DNA of 64,000 bases. It comes from Thalassoglobus polymorphus. GTDB lineage: Bacteria; Planctomycetota; Planctomycetia; Planctomycetales; Planctomycetaceae. The stretch is from assembly GCF_007744255.1 (NCBI RefSeq), contig NZ_CP036267.1, positions 2,793,500 through 2,857,499 of the forward strand, in the 5' to 3' direction. The notes below the pieces were generated by a model. The model saw nothing but the letters and a program-made list of their open reading frames with translations. It made no database searches and was not told where the DNA came from. Of the stretch, positions 25,504 through 33,717 are shown piece after piece; position 1 is the stretch's first letter, and the number at the start of each line of letters is the position of its first letter. The translations under genes and the position numbers were made by a program.

Positions 25504-25692
25504 ATGCCTGAGAATGCTGAATTCCCGGCGTTTTGTCACTTGACGAGGTTTCACGAATAAGGACCGACGGTTGAGTTCTTTGGTATCGAGTCTGATCCGA
25601 ACAAACTCGCTGCCACCTGGCGCGTGTACTTCGACTACGGCGCGGCTCTTGGTGATTTCCGAGCGGCCTACCGAGCCAAAGGCGAAGCGTAG
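25504..25692 (+). pseudogene. broken small reading frame of unknown origin
   Basis: From an ATG at 25504 one frame runs to a TAA at 25558-25560 and then continues in the same frame to 25692 with strongly protein-like sequence (FFGIESDPNKLAATWRVYF, then DYGAALGDFRAAYRAKGEA). It has no start of its own. It reads like the last ~43 residues of a longer protein. I do not recognise the family; a phage or mobile-element origin is only a guess from position. Confidence 0.25.
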
Positions 25693-25701
25693 TCTCCTCT
25701 G

Positions 25702-25783
25702 CGGCACGACCCAACTGGCTCGGCGGGATCTAAGCCTTCTCTTACCGAAGTCAGTGGGTGTGAGTTGCCCGCAGGTCGTGCCG
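25702..25783 (+). other. long-range inverted repeat followed by a T-run
   Basis: CGGCACGACC at 25702-25711 is perfectly complementary to GGTCGTGCCG at 25774-25783, enclosing 62 bases, and is followed by TCTTTTTCTTTTTC. It lies between the broken plus-strand frame and the 3' end of the Abi gene. It could be a terminator with a structured loop or a small structured RNA. The remaining DNA in 25403-25800 shows nothing else I can name. Confidence 0.45.
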
Positions 25784-25800
25784 TCTTTTTCTTTTTCAAA

Positions 25801-26658
25801 TTACCGAAAAAAACAACGCAGTTCTTTATTTTTTGATTCTCTTACCGCCTGATACTCTTTCGTATCATAAAGAAAATTTGCCATGGTTTTTGCCGAGTTG
25901 ACAACTAACACTGCATGATGTTTAGAAGGTTTATAGGTCCTAGCATGTGCATCACTCATTCTGTTACGAAGAGCCGCAATTCCGCTGATCACACTGTTCA
26001 AGCCAGACAGGACCTGCTTCAAGGGTGTCTCAATATCAGATCGGCCTGGTTCGAGATTGAGAAGCTTTTGAACACGTTTATACAGTTTCACCATGTCTCC
26101 GTCGTACTTTTTTGGTGCATTGGGATCAATCTCAATCTCGATATCCCGCATGATGCCTTCCAGCAACGATCGCGCATTTGTGATTGCGCCGTCATAATCA
26201 CCATCTCGAATTTTTTGTTCAGACTTTTCAATTTGCTCATCAATGAATTCATGTGCGTCGTTTGATGTGTCTCCGAAAGGTAATGAGAATTTGACAGCAC
26301 CTCCTTCGATGTCTCGAACTTTTACCTTTCCTCGAGAAATTGCGACTTCAAATCCATCGTAGGCAAATCGTTTATTGACAAACTCCATTGCCGGTTCAAG
26401 TTCGTGCTCAGAATCCATGAACTCACGTGGATCAAAGACATAAGCAATAATCGCAGGCAATGACGCTGTCCCGTTTATTGACCGGAGGGATTCCTCAACA
26501 TACATCCAGCGTGAGGGAAAACCAGGTCCATACGAATCGTTGGAACCAAATTCATTAAACAGTTCCACCAGCTTGGGACCACTTCGATATGGGGAAAGAT
26601 TTTCATCACCACTGATGATTTTCCCCAGTGCTTTAATAGAGCGTTCAGACAGTTCCAT
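25801..26658 (-). CDS. abortive-infection family protein (Abi_C domain)
   Basis: A 285-residue protein. The C-terminal third carries the Abi_C-like signature: ITNARSLLEGIMRDI, a KLYKRVQKLLNL helix, then ISGIAALRNRMSDAHA with the conserved R-N-x-x-x-D-A-H. The His/Asp cluster resembles HEPN-type RNase folds used by phage-defence toxins. The N-terminal ~130 residues look like a target- or trigger-sensing part I do not recognise. Its island position next to an excisionase-like protein and a RepA-like ATPase fits mobile anti-phage cargo. No antitoxin partner is visible, so it is probably a single-gene system. Confidence 0.8.
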   Translation of the reverse strand: MELSERSIKALGKIISGDENLSPYRSGPKLVELFNEFGSNDSYGPGFPSRWMYVEESLRSINGTASLPAIIAYVFDPREFMDSEHELEPAMEFVNKRFAYDGFEVAISRGKVKVRDIEGGAVKFSLPFGDTSNDAHEFIDEQIEKSEQKIRDGDYDGAITNARSLLEGIMRDIEIEIDPNAPKKYDGDMVKLYKRVQKLLNLEPGRSDIETPLKQVLSGLNSVISGIAALRNRMSDAHARTYKPSKHHAVLVVNSAKTMANFLYDTKEYQAVRESKNKELRCFFR

Positions 26659-26699
26659 GATTATTGGACCCCAAGTAACAACATTTTCGATTACGACAC

Positions 26700-28031
26700 T
26701 TGCCGCATCGGAAGGTTCATTCTCAATGTGGCCGTAACCTACATGCTAACAAGCGCATAAGAGTGGTAGAAACCGATCCAGTTCGCTCTGACCTCCTGAA
26801 ACTGGCCAACGACCTCCCGTACTTTGCGAGATCATCGAAACCAGTCGGTGCCATTCTTGCAGAAGCAAGAACGAGACTCCAGCAGATTGAGCAATCGGTT
26901 GAACGAGACGAGCCATTTAACCGCATCACTGCGGAAGAGTTGGCCAGTGGAAACTTTGATCTGACGTACCTGATCGATGGCGTCCTGGTGAAGGATCAAC
27001 CAGCTGGACTGGTCGCTCCGAAGAAGTCGCTCAAGACAAACATCAGTATCGATCTGGCCATTTCGTTGGCCACTGGTGGGAAGTTTCTCGGTTACTTCCG
27101 TGTCGCTGAACCAAAACGGATGGCCATCTTTTCTGGTGAATCAGGGATGGCCACCATTCAGGAAACGGCGCTGCGGGTCAGTGATGCAGCTGGCATCGCA
27201 CTTAATGAAACCGGAATCATCTTCAGTGACACAGTGCCAAGCTTTGGTGACTCGCTCAACATGGAGGCGTTTCGCCGATTCCTGAAAGCGGATGGTATTG
27301 AGGTCGTGATCGTTGATCCGGTTTATCTCTGCCTGCCATGCGACGTTAATCCAGCGAACTTGTTCGACATCGGTCGCATGCTGCGAAACGTGAATGATGT
27401 TTGCCAGGATGTCGGTGCTACACCAGTATTGGTCCACCATTTGAAAAAGACAGTGGCCAACCCATTTGTTCCTGGCCAACTGGAAGATATCGGGTGGGCA
27501 GGGTTTCAGGAGTTCTTTCGCCAGTGGATGCTGATCAATCGTCGGGAACCGTACGAACCAGGGACTGGCCAACATCGTCTCTGGTTCTCCACAGGCGGTT
27601 CTGCTGGCCATTCCTGTTTGGTTGACCTTGATGATGTCTTCGAGGGTGAATTCAACCCACACACTGGCCAACCACGCGTCTGGGAGGTCAACGTGGTTAA
27701 GCCGAAAGAAGTCATCAGTGCAGAGGCAGATCGACGCGAAGAAGCCAAGGAGAGAAAAGCGGAGATTAGAACCACAGCACGGATTGGACGATCCCGCAAA
27801 AAGATGCTCGCTGCGATGAAGAAGCATCCGAGCGGGGAATCGCTCACCGCACTGGCCGACTTATCTGGCCTATCCAGAAATCGAGCGAAGGAAGCGATTG
27901 AGGTCTTAATCGAATCTGACGAGGCCGAGACCTGCAAAGTGATCAAAGGCCGGAACAAGCGAGAGATTGATGGATACAAACTGGCCAATTTTGATGGCCA
28001 ATCCGTTGACCCGGACACCCGGACAAAATGA
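26700..28031 (+). CDS. RepA-like AAA (AAA_25) ATPase with C-terminal HTH
   Basis: A protein of up to 443 residues. The P-loop is unusual: APKKSLKT (about 106-113) in place of GxxKSGKS. Walker B is VVIVDP (~202). Later helicase-like features include LVHHLKK and STGGSAGH. The last ~80 residues form a winged or helix-turn-helix unit (LADLSGLSRNRAKEAIEVL). RepA/AAA_25 proteins act in replication of plasmids and integrative elements, and related genes are frequent in planctomycete islands. The start is uncertain: the TTG at 26700 is the longest option, and a GTG near 26763 is also possible. Confidence 0.8.
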   Translation: MPHRKVHSQCGRNLHANKRIRVVETDPVRSDLLKLANDLPYFARSSKPVGAILAEARTRLQQIEQSVERDEPFNRITAEELASGNFDLTYLIDGVLVKDQPAGLVAPKKSLKTNISIDLAISLATGGKFLGYFRVAEPKRMAIFSGESGMATIQETALRVSDAAGIALNETGIIFSDTVPSFGDSLNMEAFRRFLKADGIEVVIVDPVYLCLPCDVNPANLFDIGRMLRNVNDVCQDVGATPVLVHHLKKTVANPFVPGQLEDIGWAGFQEFFRQWMLINRREPYEPGTGQHRLWFSTGGSAGHSCLVDLDDVFEGEFNPHTGQPRVWEVNVVKPKEVISAEADRREEAKERKAEIRTTARIGRSRKKMLAAMKKHPSGESLTALADLSGLSRNRAKEAIEVLIESDEAETCKVIKGRNKREIDGYKLANFDGQSVDPDTRTK

Positions 28032-28189
28032 GCAGAATGAAATTGTCCGCCTGGTCAAAAGGCTTGGATTTGACCCGGTCCGGTCAACATGCCAAGCCTC
28101 TCGGTGAAAGAGTGAAATCAAAAGGTGTCCTGGTCATATTGTGTTGGCCAAGTAGAGCAAGGGGTGACACAGGAGGTAATGTATGCTGA

Positions 28190-29641
28190 TTATTTGCGCG
28201 ACTCGATTTTCATAATGGCTTCTCGATATTGTCCAAGTTCGAACTGCAATTCACTCGAAATGGAAAAGTACGATTTGTCTTGGTGCTTTGAGTCGACTTT
28301 TTCGAGTTCTTCTTCGAGTTCTTCAACGATACTTTGCAAATGAGGCAGTACAGCTTGGGATGCCGGACCGATCTCTCCAAGTGCGACAGCAGAATACTGT
28401 TTTAACCTACTCGAAGAGTTTGATTCCTTTTGGAAAACCTTGACCAATGACGGAATTGCTTTTTCGGTACCGAAACGACCTAAACAATGAACCGCGACCA
28501 ACTGGCCATCCGGACATTTCCTATCTTCAATCATTTCAATGAGAATTGGAATCGATTTTGAAGGAGTTTTCATGAATTGATGAGAAACGTAGTTGTCGGT
28601 TTTACATGCAATCTCTCGTAGCAATTGAGGGGCGTCACTGCCAAAAATCTCGTTGAGATGGTTAATCGCAAATTTCACAGAATTACGCGTACTGTCAGTG
28701 CTTTGTGTAGTGACAGATTCTCTCAAAAATTCTTTACTTCCCATTTCACCGAACAGTGCGAGCCCGACGGCAGCATAGGTTCGAATATCATCACCAAATT
28801 CTTCACTCGAATAAATGTTAGCCAAATAGGGTGTGCAATTCTTCATCCGTAACTCGATTGCCAGTTCAATTGCAAACGGCATTGCCCTTGGGATTCCCTT
28901 CTTGAGTGCAGTGACAATTTCGTCCGATGATCCCTTGCTGACCTCCCCAGAATCCAAATCAACAACGCGAATGATACGACTTGGATGATCAGTATCTGTA
29001 ATTACACTGATTACGACAGCCGACCCTTGCTGTTCATCGATCCAGCCACCTTCCACCCAAAATACTCCCCCAGCAGTAAAATTGAACTGAGAGATTTCTT
29101 TGACTGAGTAAAGGTCATATAATGACTTTCGATGTTGAACGACGCCATCTTTAGAGACGACAACCAAGCTGTCCAGGTTTTTTCGATCTGCGAAGTTGTA
29201 ACCAAACACATCGAGCGTCACGAATCCCTGGCCAGTAGATGAAATCAGAATATTTCCGGGAGCGCGGTTTAGAATTCCTTGTCCAAGCAGAGTGTCGCCT
29301 TCTCTTACTTTGACTTTTGGATTCTTTTTCTCATTGGGATTCAGAAAATTGAGATAATGAACTTTATCCCTGTCGAAATAATTTTGTTCAAACGTGACGG
29401 GTTCTGTTCCAGGTTTTGTTTTGACGAAGTCGAACCTTACTCGGCCTCCTCGACCTGGATCGTCGCCCCAACCAGGAAGTTTCTTAACAACCACATAATA
29501 TCGACCTGTTGGATCAACTTGCCGAAAATCAGCATAAGGTCCATATGAATCCGCGAAGAGAGTTGTTGCCCAAAAAAAGATTGGGAGGAATGTTAAATTC
29601 CAAATAAATGTAGTTGACTCAATACACATCATTGTCATCAC
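28190..29641 (-). CDS. secreted HEAT-repeat protein
   Basis: A 483-residue protein with a leader (FIWNLTFLPIFFWATTLFA). Residues ~25-230 are beta-rich and unrecognised (GRYYVVVKKLPGWGDD...). Residues ~240-470 are helical HEAT-type repeats (RTYAAVGLALFGEMGS, QLVAVHCLGRFGTEKAIPSLVKVF, KQYSAVALGEIGPASQAVLPHL), a protein-binding scaffold. Start candidates cluster (MMTMM at 29641-29629). It lies inside the island, but its export signal suggests an envelope role. The specific function is unknown. Confidence 0.75.
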   Translation of the reverse strand: MMTMMCIESTTFIWNLTFLPIFFWATTLFADSYGPYADFRQVDPTGRYYVVVKKLPGWGDDPGRGGRVRFDFVKTKPGTEPVTFEQNYFDRDKVHYLNFLNPNEKKNPKVKVREGDTLLGQGILNRAPGNILISSTGQGFVTLDVFGYNFADRKNLDSLVVVSKDGVVQHRKSLYDLYSVKEISQFNFTAGGVFWVEGGWIDEQQGSAVVISVITDTDHPSRIIRVVDLDSGEVSKGSSDEIVTALKKGIPRAMPFAIELAIELRMKNCTPYLANIYSSEEFGDDIRTYAAVGLALFGEMGSKEFLRESVTTQSTDSTRNSVKFAINHLNEIFGSDAPQLLREIACKTDNYVSHQFMKTPSKSIPILIEMIEDRKCPDGQLVAVHCLGRFGTEKAIPSLVKVFQKESNSSSRLKQYSAVALGEIGPASQAVLPHLQSIVEELEEELEKVDSKHQDKSYFSISSELQFELGQYREAIMKIESRK

Positions 29642-29806
29642 AAAATTTGGTTCATGTTGTGAATTGCAAATGAACTACGACGGGTCCTCGGAAAATTTAA
29701 GGCTTCCCCCAATACCATTGGGAACCGTCGCGGACCTGGACAGACTTTCATTCTGTGACATGTCGTCTTTTGGCAGTCGTAACTTTCAGCATGGTATCGC
29801 ATTGCG

Positions 29807-30163
29807 ATGATTTTCGCCTCTGAAATCACAAAAACGTCTGTGACAACTCCCATCACTGCCGACAGCGCTTTGGGACAGATTCTGCTGGTCACAGTCGCAG
29901 GAATCGAGGTCTTGGGTCGAGAACCGGCGGATGAGGTTGGCCAGTCCACCAACCCCTATCTGGTGGCCATCCGTGATGTCGGTGTCCCGTACGAGGTTGA
30001 TTTCTGGTTCGGACCGATTACGGGCGCTCAGCGGAAAGTCTATTCCCGAGCGACGCATCAGTTGGATGACCGTGGCTTCATTCAGCGTGCCACAGAACCA
30101 AATCGTGATCGGTTGACGCATGTTCGTCCATCGTACGCCGGACTGGAATGGGGCAAGGTGTAG
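29807..30163 (+). CDS. possible winged-helix protein
   Basis: A 118-residue frame. Its second half reads like a winged helix: AQRKVYSRATHQLDDRGFIQRATE, then a wing (NRDRLTHVRPS) and a closing YAGLEW. The first third (TSVTTPITADSALGQ...) is less convincing, and I see no strong ribosome site. The opposite strand also has an open frame over 29786-30202, so this is not certain. If real, it would be a regulator at the island's right part. Confidence 0.4.
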   Translation: MIFASEITKTSVTTPITADSALGQILLVTVAGIEVLGREPADEVGQSTNPYLVAIRDVGVPYEVDFWFGPITGAQRKVYSRATHQLDDRGFIQRATEPNRDRLTHVRPSYAGLEWGKV

Positions 30164-30759
30164 GCACACCTCTACTCTGAAATGGAGTTTCAAAAGTTTC
30201 ACCCCACTCGCGTCGCGATTTCTTATCTTTGCGTTGAATGATCGCGGCGCTCGTAGTTGATCACGGCGCGTATCGCCCCCCTTTACCGCTGACTCTTTCT
30301 TGAGCGAGCCATCGGCGAGCGTTCTTCGTTCTCTTGCAGGGTTCCGCGTACTTTGAAAAGCTGGTTATGAGTCAGCACCAAGTCATCAGGGGTCGATGTT
30401 GCTTGGATGTAGTGTTCGAAGCGACCGGATTACACGATTGCGAACCGTGACCGCCACCCTCAAGACCATCTTGCATCGGGGCAATGCAGTCGACCTGCCC
30501 AAGTGAGTAAAAAAAGTTTTACGACCGCCAAATTCAAGATTTCGTTTCCGAGCGTTGCACTCCGAATTGTCGACCTGCTGAGTCGGTCTCAGCGGACCTC
30601 GCCTATCATCCTTCACTGTTCCGCGCCTGAAGTCAAGCGACCGTCTAGACGCTTGAAAGTGCCTATTCTGGTGTGTTTTCCACCCTCATAAGGTACCATG
30701 GCTTTCAGTGTCGACTCAGCCCGTCGTCGCAAGTCATTGGTATCAACAGTCTTAAGAAG
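30164..30759. other. 596 bp with no recognisable gene
   Basis: Only short frames are present, none with a credible start and domain. The stretch between the possible winged-helix gene and the tRNA is probably decayed island DNA. I found no copy of the dispersed repeats and no obvious att direct repeat. Confidence 0.45.
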
Positions 30760-30833
30760 TGGACGTTACAGGACTCGAACCTGTGACCTCTTCCGTGTGA
30801 AGGAAGCGCGCTAGCCGACTGCGCCAAACGTCC
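30760..30833 (-). tRNA. tRNA-Val (anticodon CAC)
   Basis: The minus strand folds as a full tRNA. The acceptor stem GGACGTT (30833-30827) pairs with AACGTCC (30767-30761), with discriminator A at 30760. The anticodon stem CTTCC/GGAAG encloses the loop TTCACAC, giving anticodon CAC for the GTG codon. The T-arm is ACAGG TTCGAGT CCTGT. CCA is not encoded. Its 3' end faces the accessory island, the usual geometry for tRNA-targeted integration. Confidence 0.95.
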
Positions 30834-30994
30834 GTTGATGTCTATTTATATTCGAACGAGGTGCCAGTGCAACCCTCATTGGTGGGGGACTTTTTTCGTA
30901 CCAGAAAAACATGCGTTTATGGTCGAAAAACAAAGGGATCACAATGGACTCAACAACGTCGTCAGAGTCTCTACCTACCTGGAAGGTTCGCTGA

Positions 30995-32041
30995 TTATTT
31001 TGGGAGACCTTTCCAGTCAGCAAGCCAGAGTTGGCTGCTACCGTCTTTGGTTCGGGAGGAAGTCCACATCAGTTTTTTGCCGTCAGGGCTGAAGACAGGG
31101 AGGACGTCTGCTTTTTCGTGAAAGGTGATGCGTGTGACTTTCCCCGCTTTCACAGAGTCCTTGCTGACGTCAAGATTCATCGTGTAGAGGTCGAAATTAG
31201 CTCCCGCAGGACCTCTTGAATAGTCTGCTCTTGTCCAGATGATGTATTCCCCTGATGGGTGATAATAGGGGGCCCAGTTGACTGTGTTTGGATCGTTCGT
31301 GAGCTGGAATTCATGCTTTCCGTCAACCGAGACGACGTAAAGCTGAAGCATGTGTTCGTTCTCGCGATCTGAACGAAAAATAATCCACTTATCATCGGGT
31401 GAGAAGAAGGGGCCGCCGTCGTATCCATCCTGATTAACGATCTGTCGAACTCCAGTTCCATCAGAGTTCATGATGTAGAGATCGGGATCACCATCTCTTG
31501 TCGAAGTGAACACAATTTGCTTGCCATCGTGAGAGTAACTGGCTTCGGCGTCATACCCTTTAGAATTCGTCAGCTGCGTGAGTTCTTTGCTGTTGAAGTT
31601 GGAAACATAGATATCCATGTACTCATCAAAATCCCATTGATAGCGACGACGCCCTCCAGCAGCTGCTAAATCACGTGCATCCTTTTCAATTTTCGCAAGC
31701 TCAGGGTGAGTATGTGCAGATGAAAAAAGTAGTGACTTCCCGTCAGGAGTGAAATAGGCACATGTCGTCCGTCCGCGTCCTGGACTGACACGCATCGGGA
31801 CACGTTCATCAAGATTCTGCACATAGATCTGATAGAAGGGATAGCCAACGGGATAGGCTTGATAAACAATTGTTTTCCCGTCAGGAGAAAAGTAGCCCTC
31901 ACCGGCACGGGGCAAACCCATTGTGACTTGCTGAATATTGGAAAGAGTTTTCGCCTCCTGTTGCGTAGTTTCGTCATCCGCAAATAGGGACGTGAAGCTA
32001 ATGAAACACGAGAGGACGAGGGTAACACAGAGTCGAGCCAT
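30995..32041 (-). CDS. TolB/PD40 beta-propeller secreted protein
   Basis: A 348-residue protein. The ATG at 32041 has GGGAG upstream and gives a leader (MARLCVTLVLSCFISFTSLFAD). At least five PD40-type blades follow, each with F/Y-SPDGK-like turns (GYFSPDGKTIVYQ, AYFTPDGKSLLFS, ASYSHDGKQIVF, PFFSPDDKWIIFRSD, PVFSPDGKKLMWTSSR). Many planctomycete PD40 proteins of this size are periplasmic binding or scaffold proteins; no catalytic domain is attached. It stands alone upstream of tRNA-Val. Confidence 0.85.
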   Translation of the reverse strand: MARLCVTLVLSCFISFTSLFADDETTQQEAKTLSNIQQVTMGLPRAGEGYFSPDGKTIVYQAYPVGYPFYQIYVQNLDERVPMRVSPGRGRTTCAYFTPDGKSLLFSSAHTHPELAKIEKDARDLAAAGGRRRYQWDFDEYMDIYVSNFNSKELTQLTNSKGYDAEASYSHDGKQIVFTSTRDGDPDLYIMNSDGTGVRQIVNQDGYDGGPFFSPDDKWIIFRSDRENEHMLQLYVVSVDGKHEFQLTNDPNTVNWAPYYHPSGEYIIWTRADYSRGPAGANFDLYTMNLDVSKDSVKAGKVTRITFHEKADVLPVFSPDGKKLMWTSSRTKDGSSQLWLADWKGLPK

Positions 32042-32489
32042 TGTTGAATTCTCCCTTTTAAGCTTCACAAATCTTGAACACCGAAACATCCTTTTTGTGA
32101 ATACCAACGATCCCAGAAGCCAGATGGGCACGTGGCTTTATTGAGTGCCCTTGGAAGTCACTTCTATGACTTGATCCGACCGACAGTTTGCGATGAGGGA
32201 GCACGGAAAGCACAGCAGTATATTTATGATGAAATCGATGTGTGATATTCCGTGATTTCAGCCTCTCCAAGACTGATGAAGCCTTCCTTCGCTCCAGAGT
32301 CAGTCAGATTAGTTGTCGTAATGTCCGTCAGCGCAAAGAAAACCGCACATCTGCATGAACAGTGTACGGTTTTAATTCTATCTACATGACAGAGAAAACT
32401 GTCTAGTCTTACTCAAACCCAGTTGAATAACAAACATTTTGTTACGAAGGGAATGAGACAAACTGGCTGTGAATCCACAGCAGTTGATT
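32042..32489. other. intergenic region with weak family 2 similarity and a terminator
   Basis: A 448-bp gap. Bases 32143-32195 (GTGCCC, AAGTCACTT-TATGACTT, GCGATGAGG) weakly resemble the diverged family 2 repeat. The rpmA terminator lies at 32338-32374. Nothing else is recognised. Confidence 0.35.
32338..32374 (-). terminator. probable terminator of the ribosomal-protein cluster
   Basis: On the minus strand AAAACCG...CAC pairs with GTG-CGGTTTT, followed by CTTT. It lies 115 bases past the rpmA stop. Confidence 0.5.
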
Positions 32490-32765
32490 TTAATTTTCGG
32501 AGGCAGCAGAAGTTTCCTGTTCGACAGGAATAATGTTCATTCTGCGTCCCTTGCGATCAAAATGCACAGTCCCATCGGTCAAGGCGAAAAGAGTGTAGTC
32601 TCTTCCCATGCCGACATTTTTACCGGGATGCCATTTGGTTCCGCACTGACGTGCGAGAATGTTCCCGGCAATGACAGATTGTCCACCGAATTTCTTAATT
32701 CCACGTCGCTGGGCGTTTGAGTCTCGACCGTTCCTTGTCGAACCCTGTCCTTTTTTATGTGCCAT
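32490..32765 (-). CDS. rpmA: 50S ribosomal protein L27
   Basis: A 91-residue protein with the standard bacterial L27 start ([16 protein letters not shown]), then [22 protein letters not shown] and [13 protein letters not shown]27's N-terminal tail reaches the peptidyl-transferase centre. There is no Firmicutes-type cleavable extension. It lies downstream of rplM and rpsI on the same strand instead of the common rplU-rpmA pairing; no rplU is visible here. Length and sequence are normal. Confidence 0.97.
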   Translation of the reverse strand: MAHKKGQGSTRNGRDSNAQRRGIKKFGGQSVIAGNILARQCGTKWHPGKNVGMGRDYTLFALTDGTVHFDRKGRRMNIIPVEQETSAASEN

Positions 32766-32925
32766 CTCAACACCTCTTTGCCGTACTCACCAGCAAAATA
32801 GAACTTGACTGGTGGTTATTATGTAGTTTGGAATGAACTCGAATTAACAAAACTTAAATGCTATCGAAGACACATTGGATGGTAACGATACTTTTGAGTT
32901 TCGTTCGCGGTTTGCCTGGTCGTGA

Positions 32926-33570
32926 TTAACGTTTTGAGAACTGGAAGCTTTTACGGGCTTTCTTATATCCGTATTTCTTACGTTCAACCATCCGGCTGTC
33001 ACGAGTCAGGAAGCCACCTGAACTGAGACTAGGATGAAGTTCTGGGCTTTTCACTTGAATCGCACGTGCAATTCCCAGAACAACTGCCCCAGTTTGACCT
33101 GTTGGACCACCGCCCTTGACGTTAACGATGATGTCTACTTTACCCTTGAGGTCAACTGCCTCCAGCGGGGCGAAGATCAGTTTTTGATCGCGGAGAATCG
33201 GGAAGTATTCTTCAAGAGTACGACCATTGATAACGACTTTCCCGTCACCATCCTTCAAACGAACCCGAGCAACAGCAGTCTTTCGACGACCAGTTCCCCA
33301 CGCAACTCCGTAGCGGTCAATTTTTCCACGAATCACGGGATTGCGGTTCACAATTGGTTCAGCCTCAGAAACAGCTTCTCCAGCTTCGCTACCAATCTCC
33401 AATCCGGAAGCAATGGTTGGCTCAGTAGCTTCAACAGCGGGAACCTCTGGTTCTGCAGGAGCAGCGACTTCGGGGACTTCCGGCTCTTGAATTGTGGCCT
33501 CAGGCGCAGCTGGCTTTTCTGGTGCTGCATCATCTTGAGGGAGTTCGGGATTTGATGAATCTGTTGACAT
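32926..33570 (-). CDS. rpsI: 30S ribosomal protein S9 with long acidic Pro/Ala/Glu-rich N-terminal extension
   Basis: 214 residues against the usual ~130. The S9 core begins around residue 84 (YGVAWGTGRRKTAVARVRLKDG) and ends in the canonical KKARKSFQFSKR tail that contacts P-site tRNA. Residues 1-80 are a low-complexity run of Pro, Ala, Glu and Val (EPEVPEVAAPAEPEVPAV), with no domain I recognise. The ATG at 33570 opens this extension in frame and no better start lies between, so the extension is probably translated. It follows rplM by about 150 bp. Confidence 0.95.
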   Translation of the reverse strand: MSTDSSNPELPQDDAAPEKPAAPEATIQEPEVPEVAAPAEPEVPAVEATEPTIASGLEIGSEAGEAVSEAEPIVNRNPVIRGKIDRYGVAWGTGRRKTAVARVRLKDGDGKVVINGRTLEEYFPILRDQKLIFAPLEAVDLKGKVDIIVNVKGGGPTGQTGAVVLGIARAIQVKSPELHPSLSSGGFLTRDSRMVERKKYGYKKARKSFQFSKR

Positions 33571-33717
33571 CCGATGTATTCCAGCTCAAAAACAAATAGC
33601 GACAAATGTCGCGGTGAATTCAGGTCGAAGGTTTTATTATAGGAACTGATCAAAACTCAAATTGGCCTCTCACATGCTGAGAGTCGAGGGCTCACTCAAG
33701 CTTCGATCTAGCTCAAA

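Noticed and set aside
25468-25707. Minus-strand frame of 79 codons opposite the broken plus-strand frame
   Set aside because: It is basic and repeat-like with no start signal; the plus strand reads more like protein, and neither is supported as an intact gene.
27141-27827. Antisense frame of 228 codons inside the RepA-like gene
   Set aside because: The plus strand has Walker motifs and an HTH; the antisense has no recognisable features.
24487-30833. Direct repeat of the tRNA-Val 3' end as an att site
   Set aside because: I searched by eye for TTCGAGTCC/GGACTCGAA-like duplicates toward the left of the island and found none; a computed search is needed.
33664-33685. Small hairpin between rpsI and rplM
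   Set aside because: Six-base stem (CTCTCA/TGAGAG) without a T-run on the transcribed strand; too weak to call a terminator.
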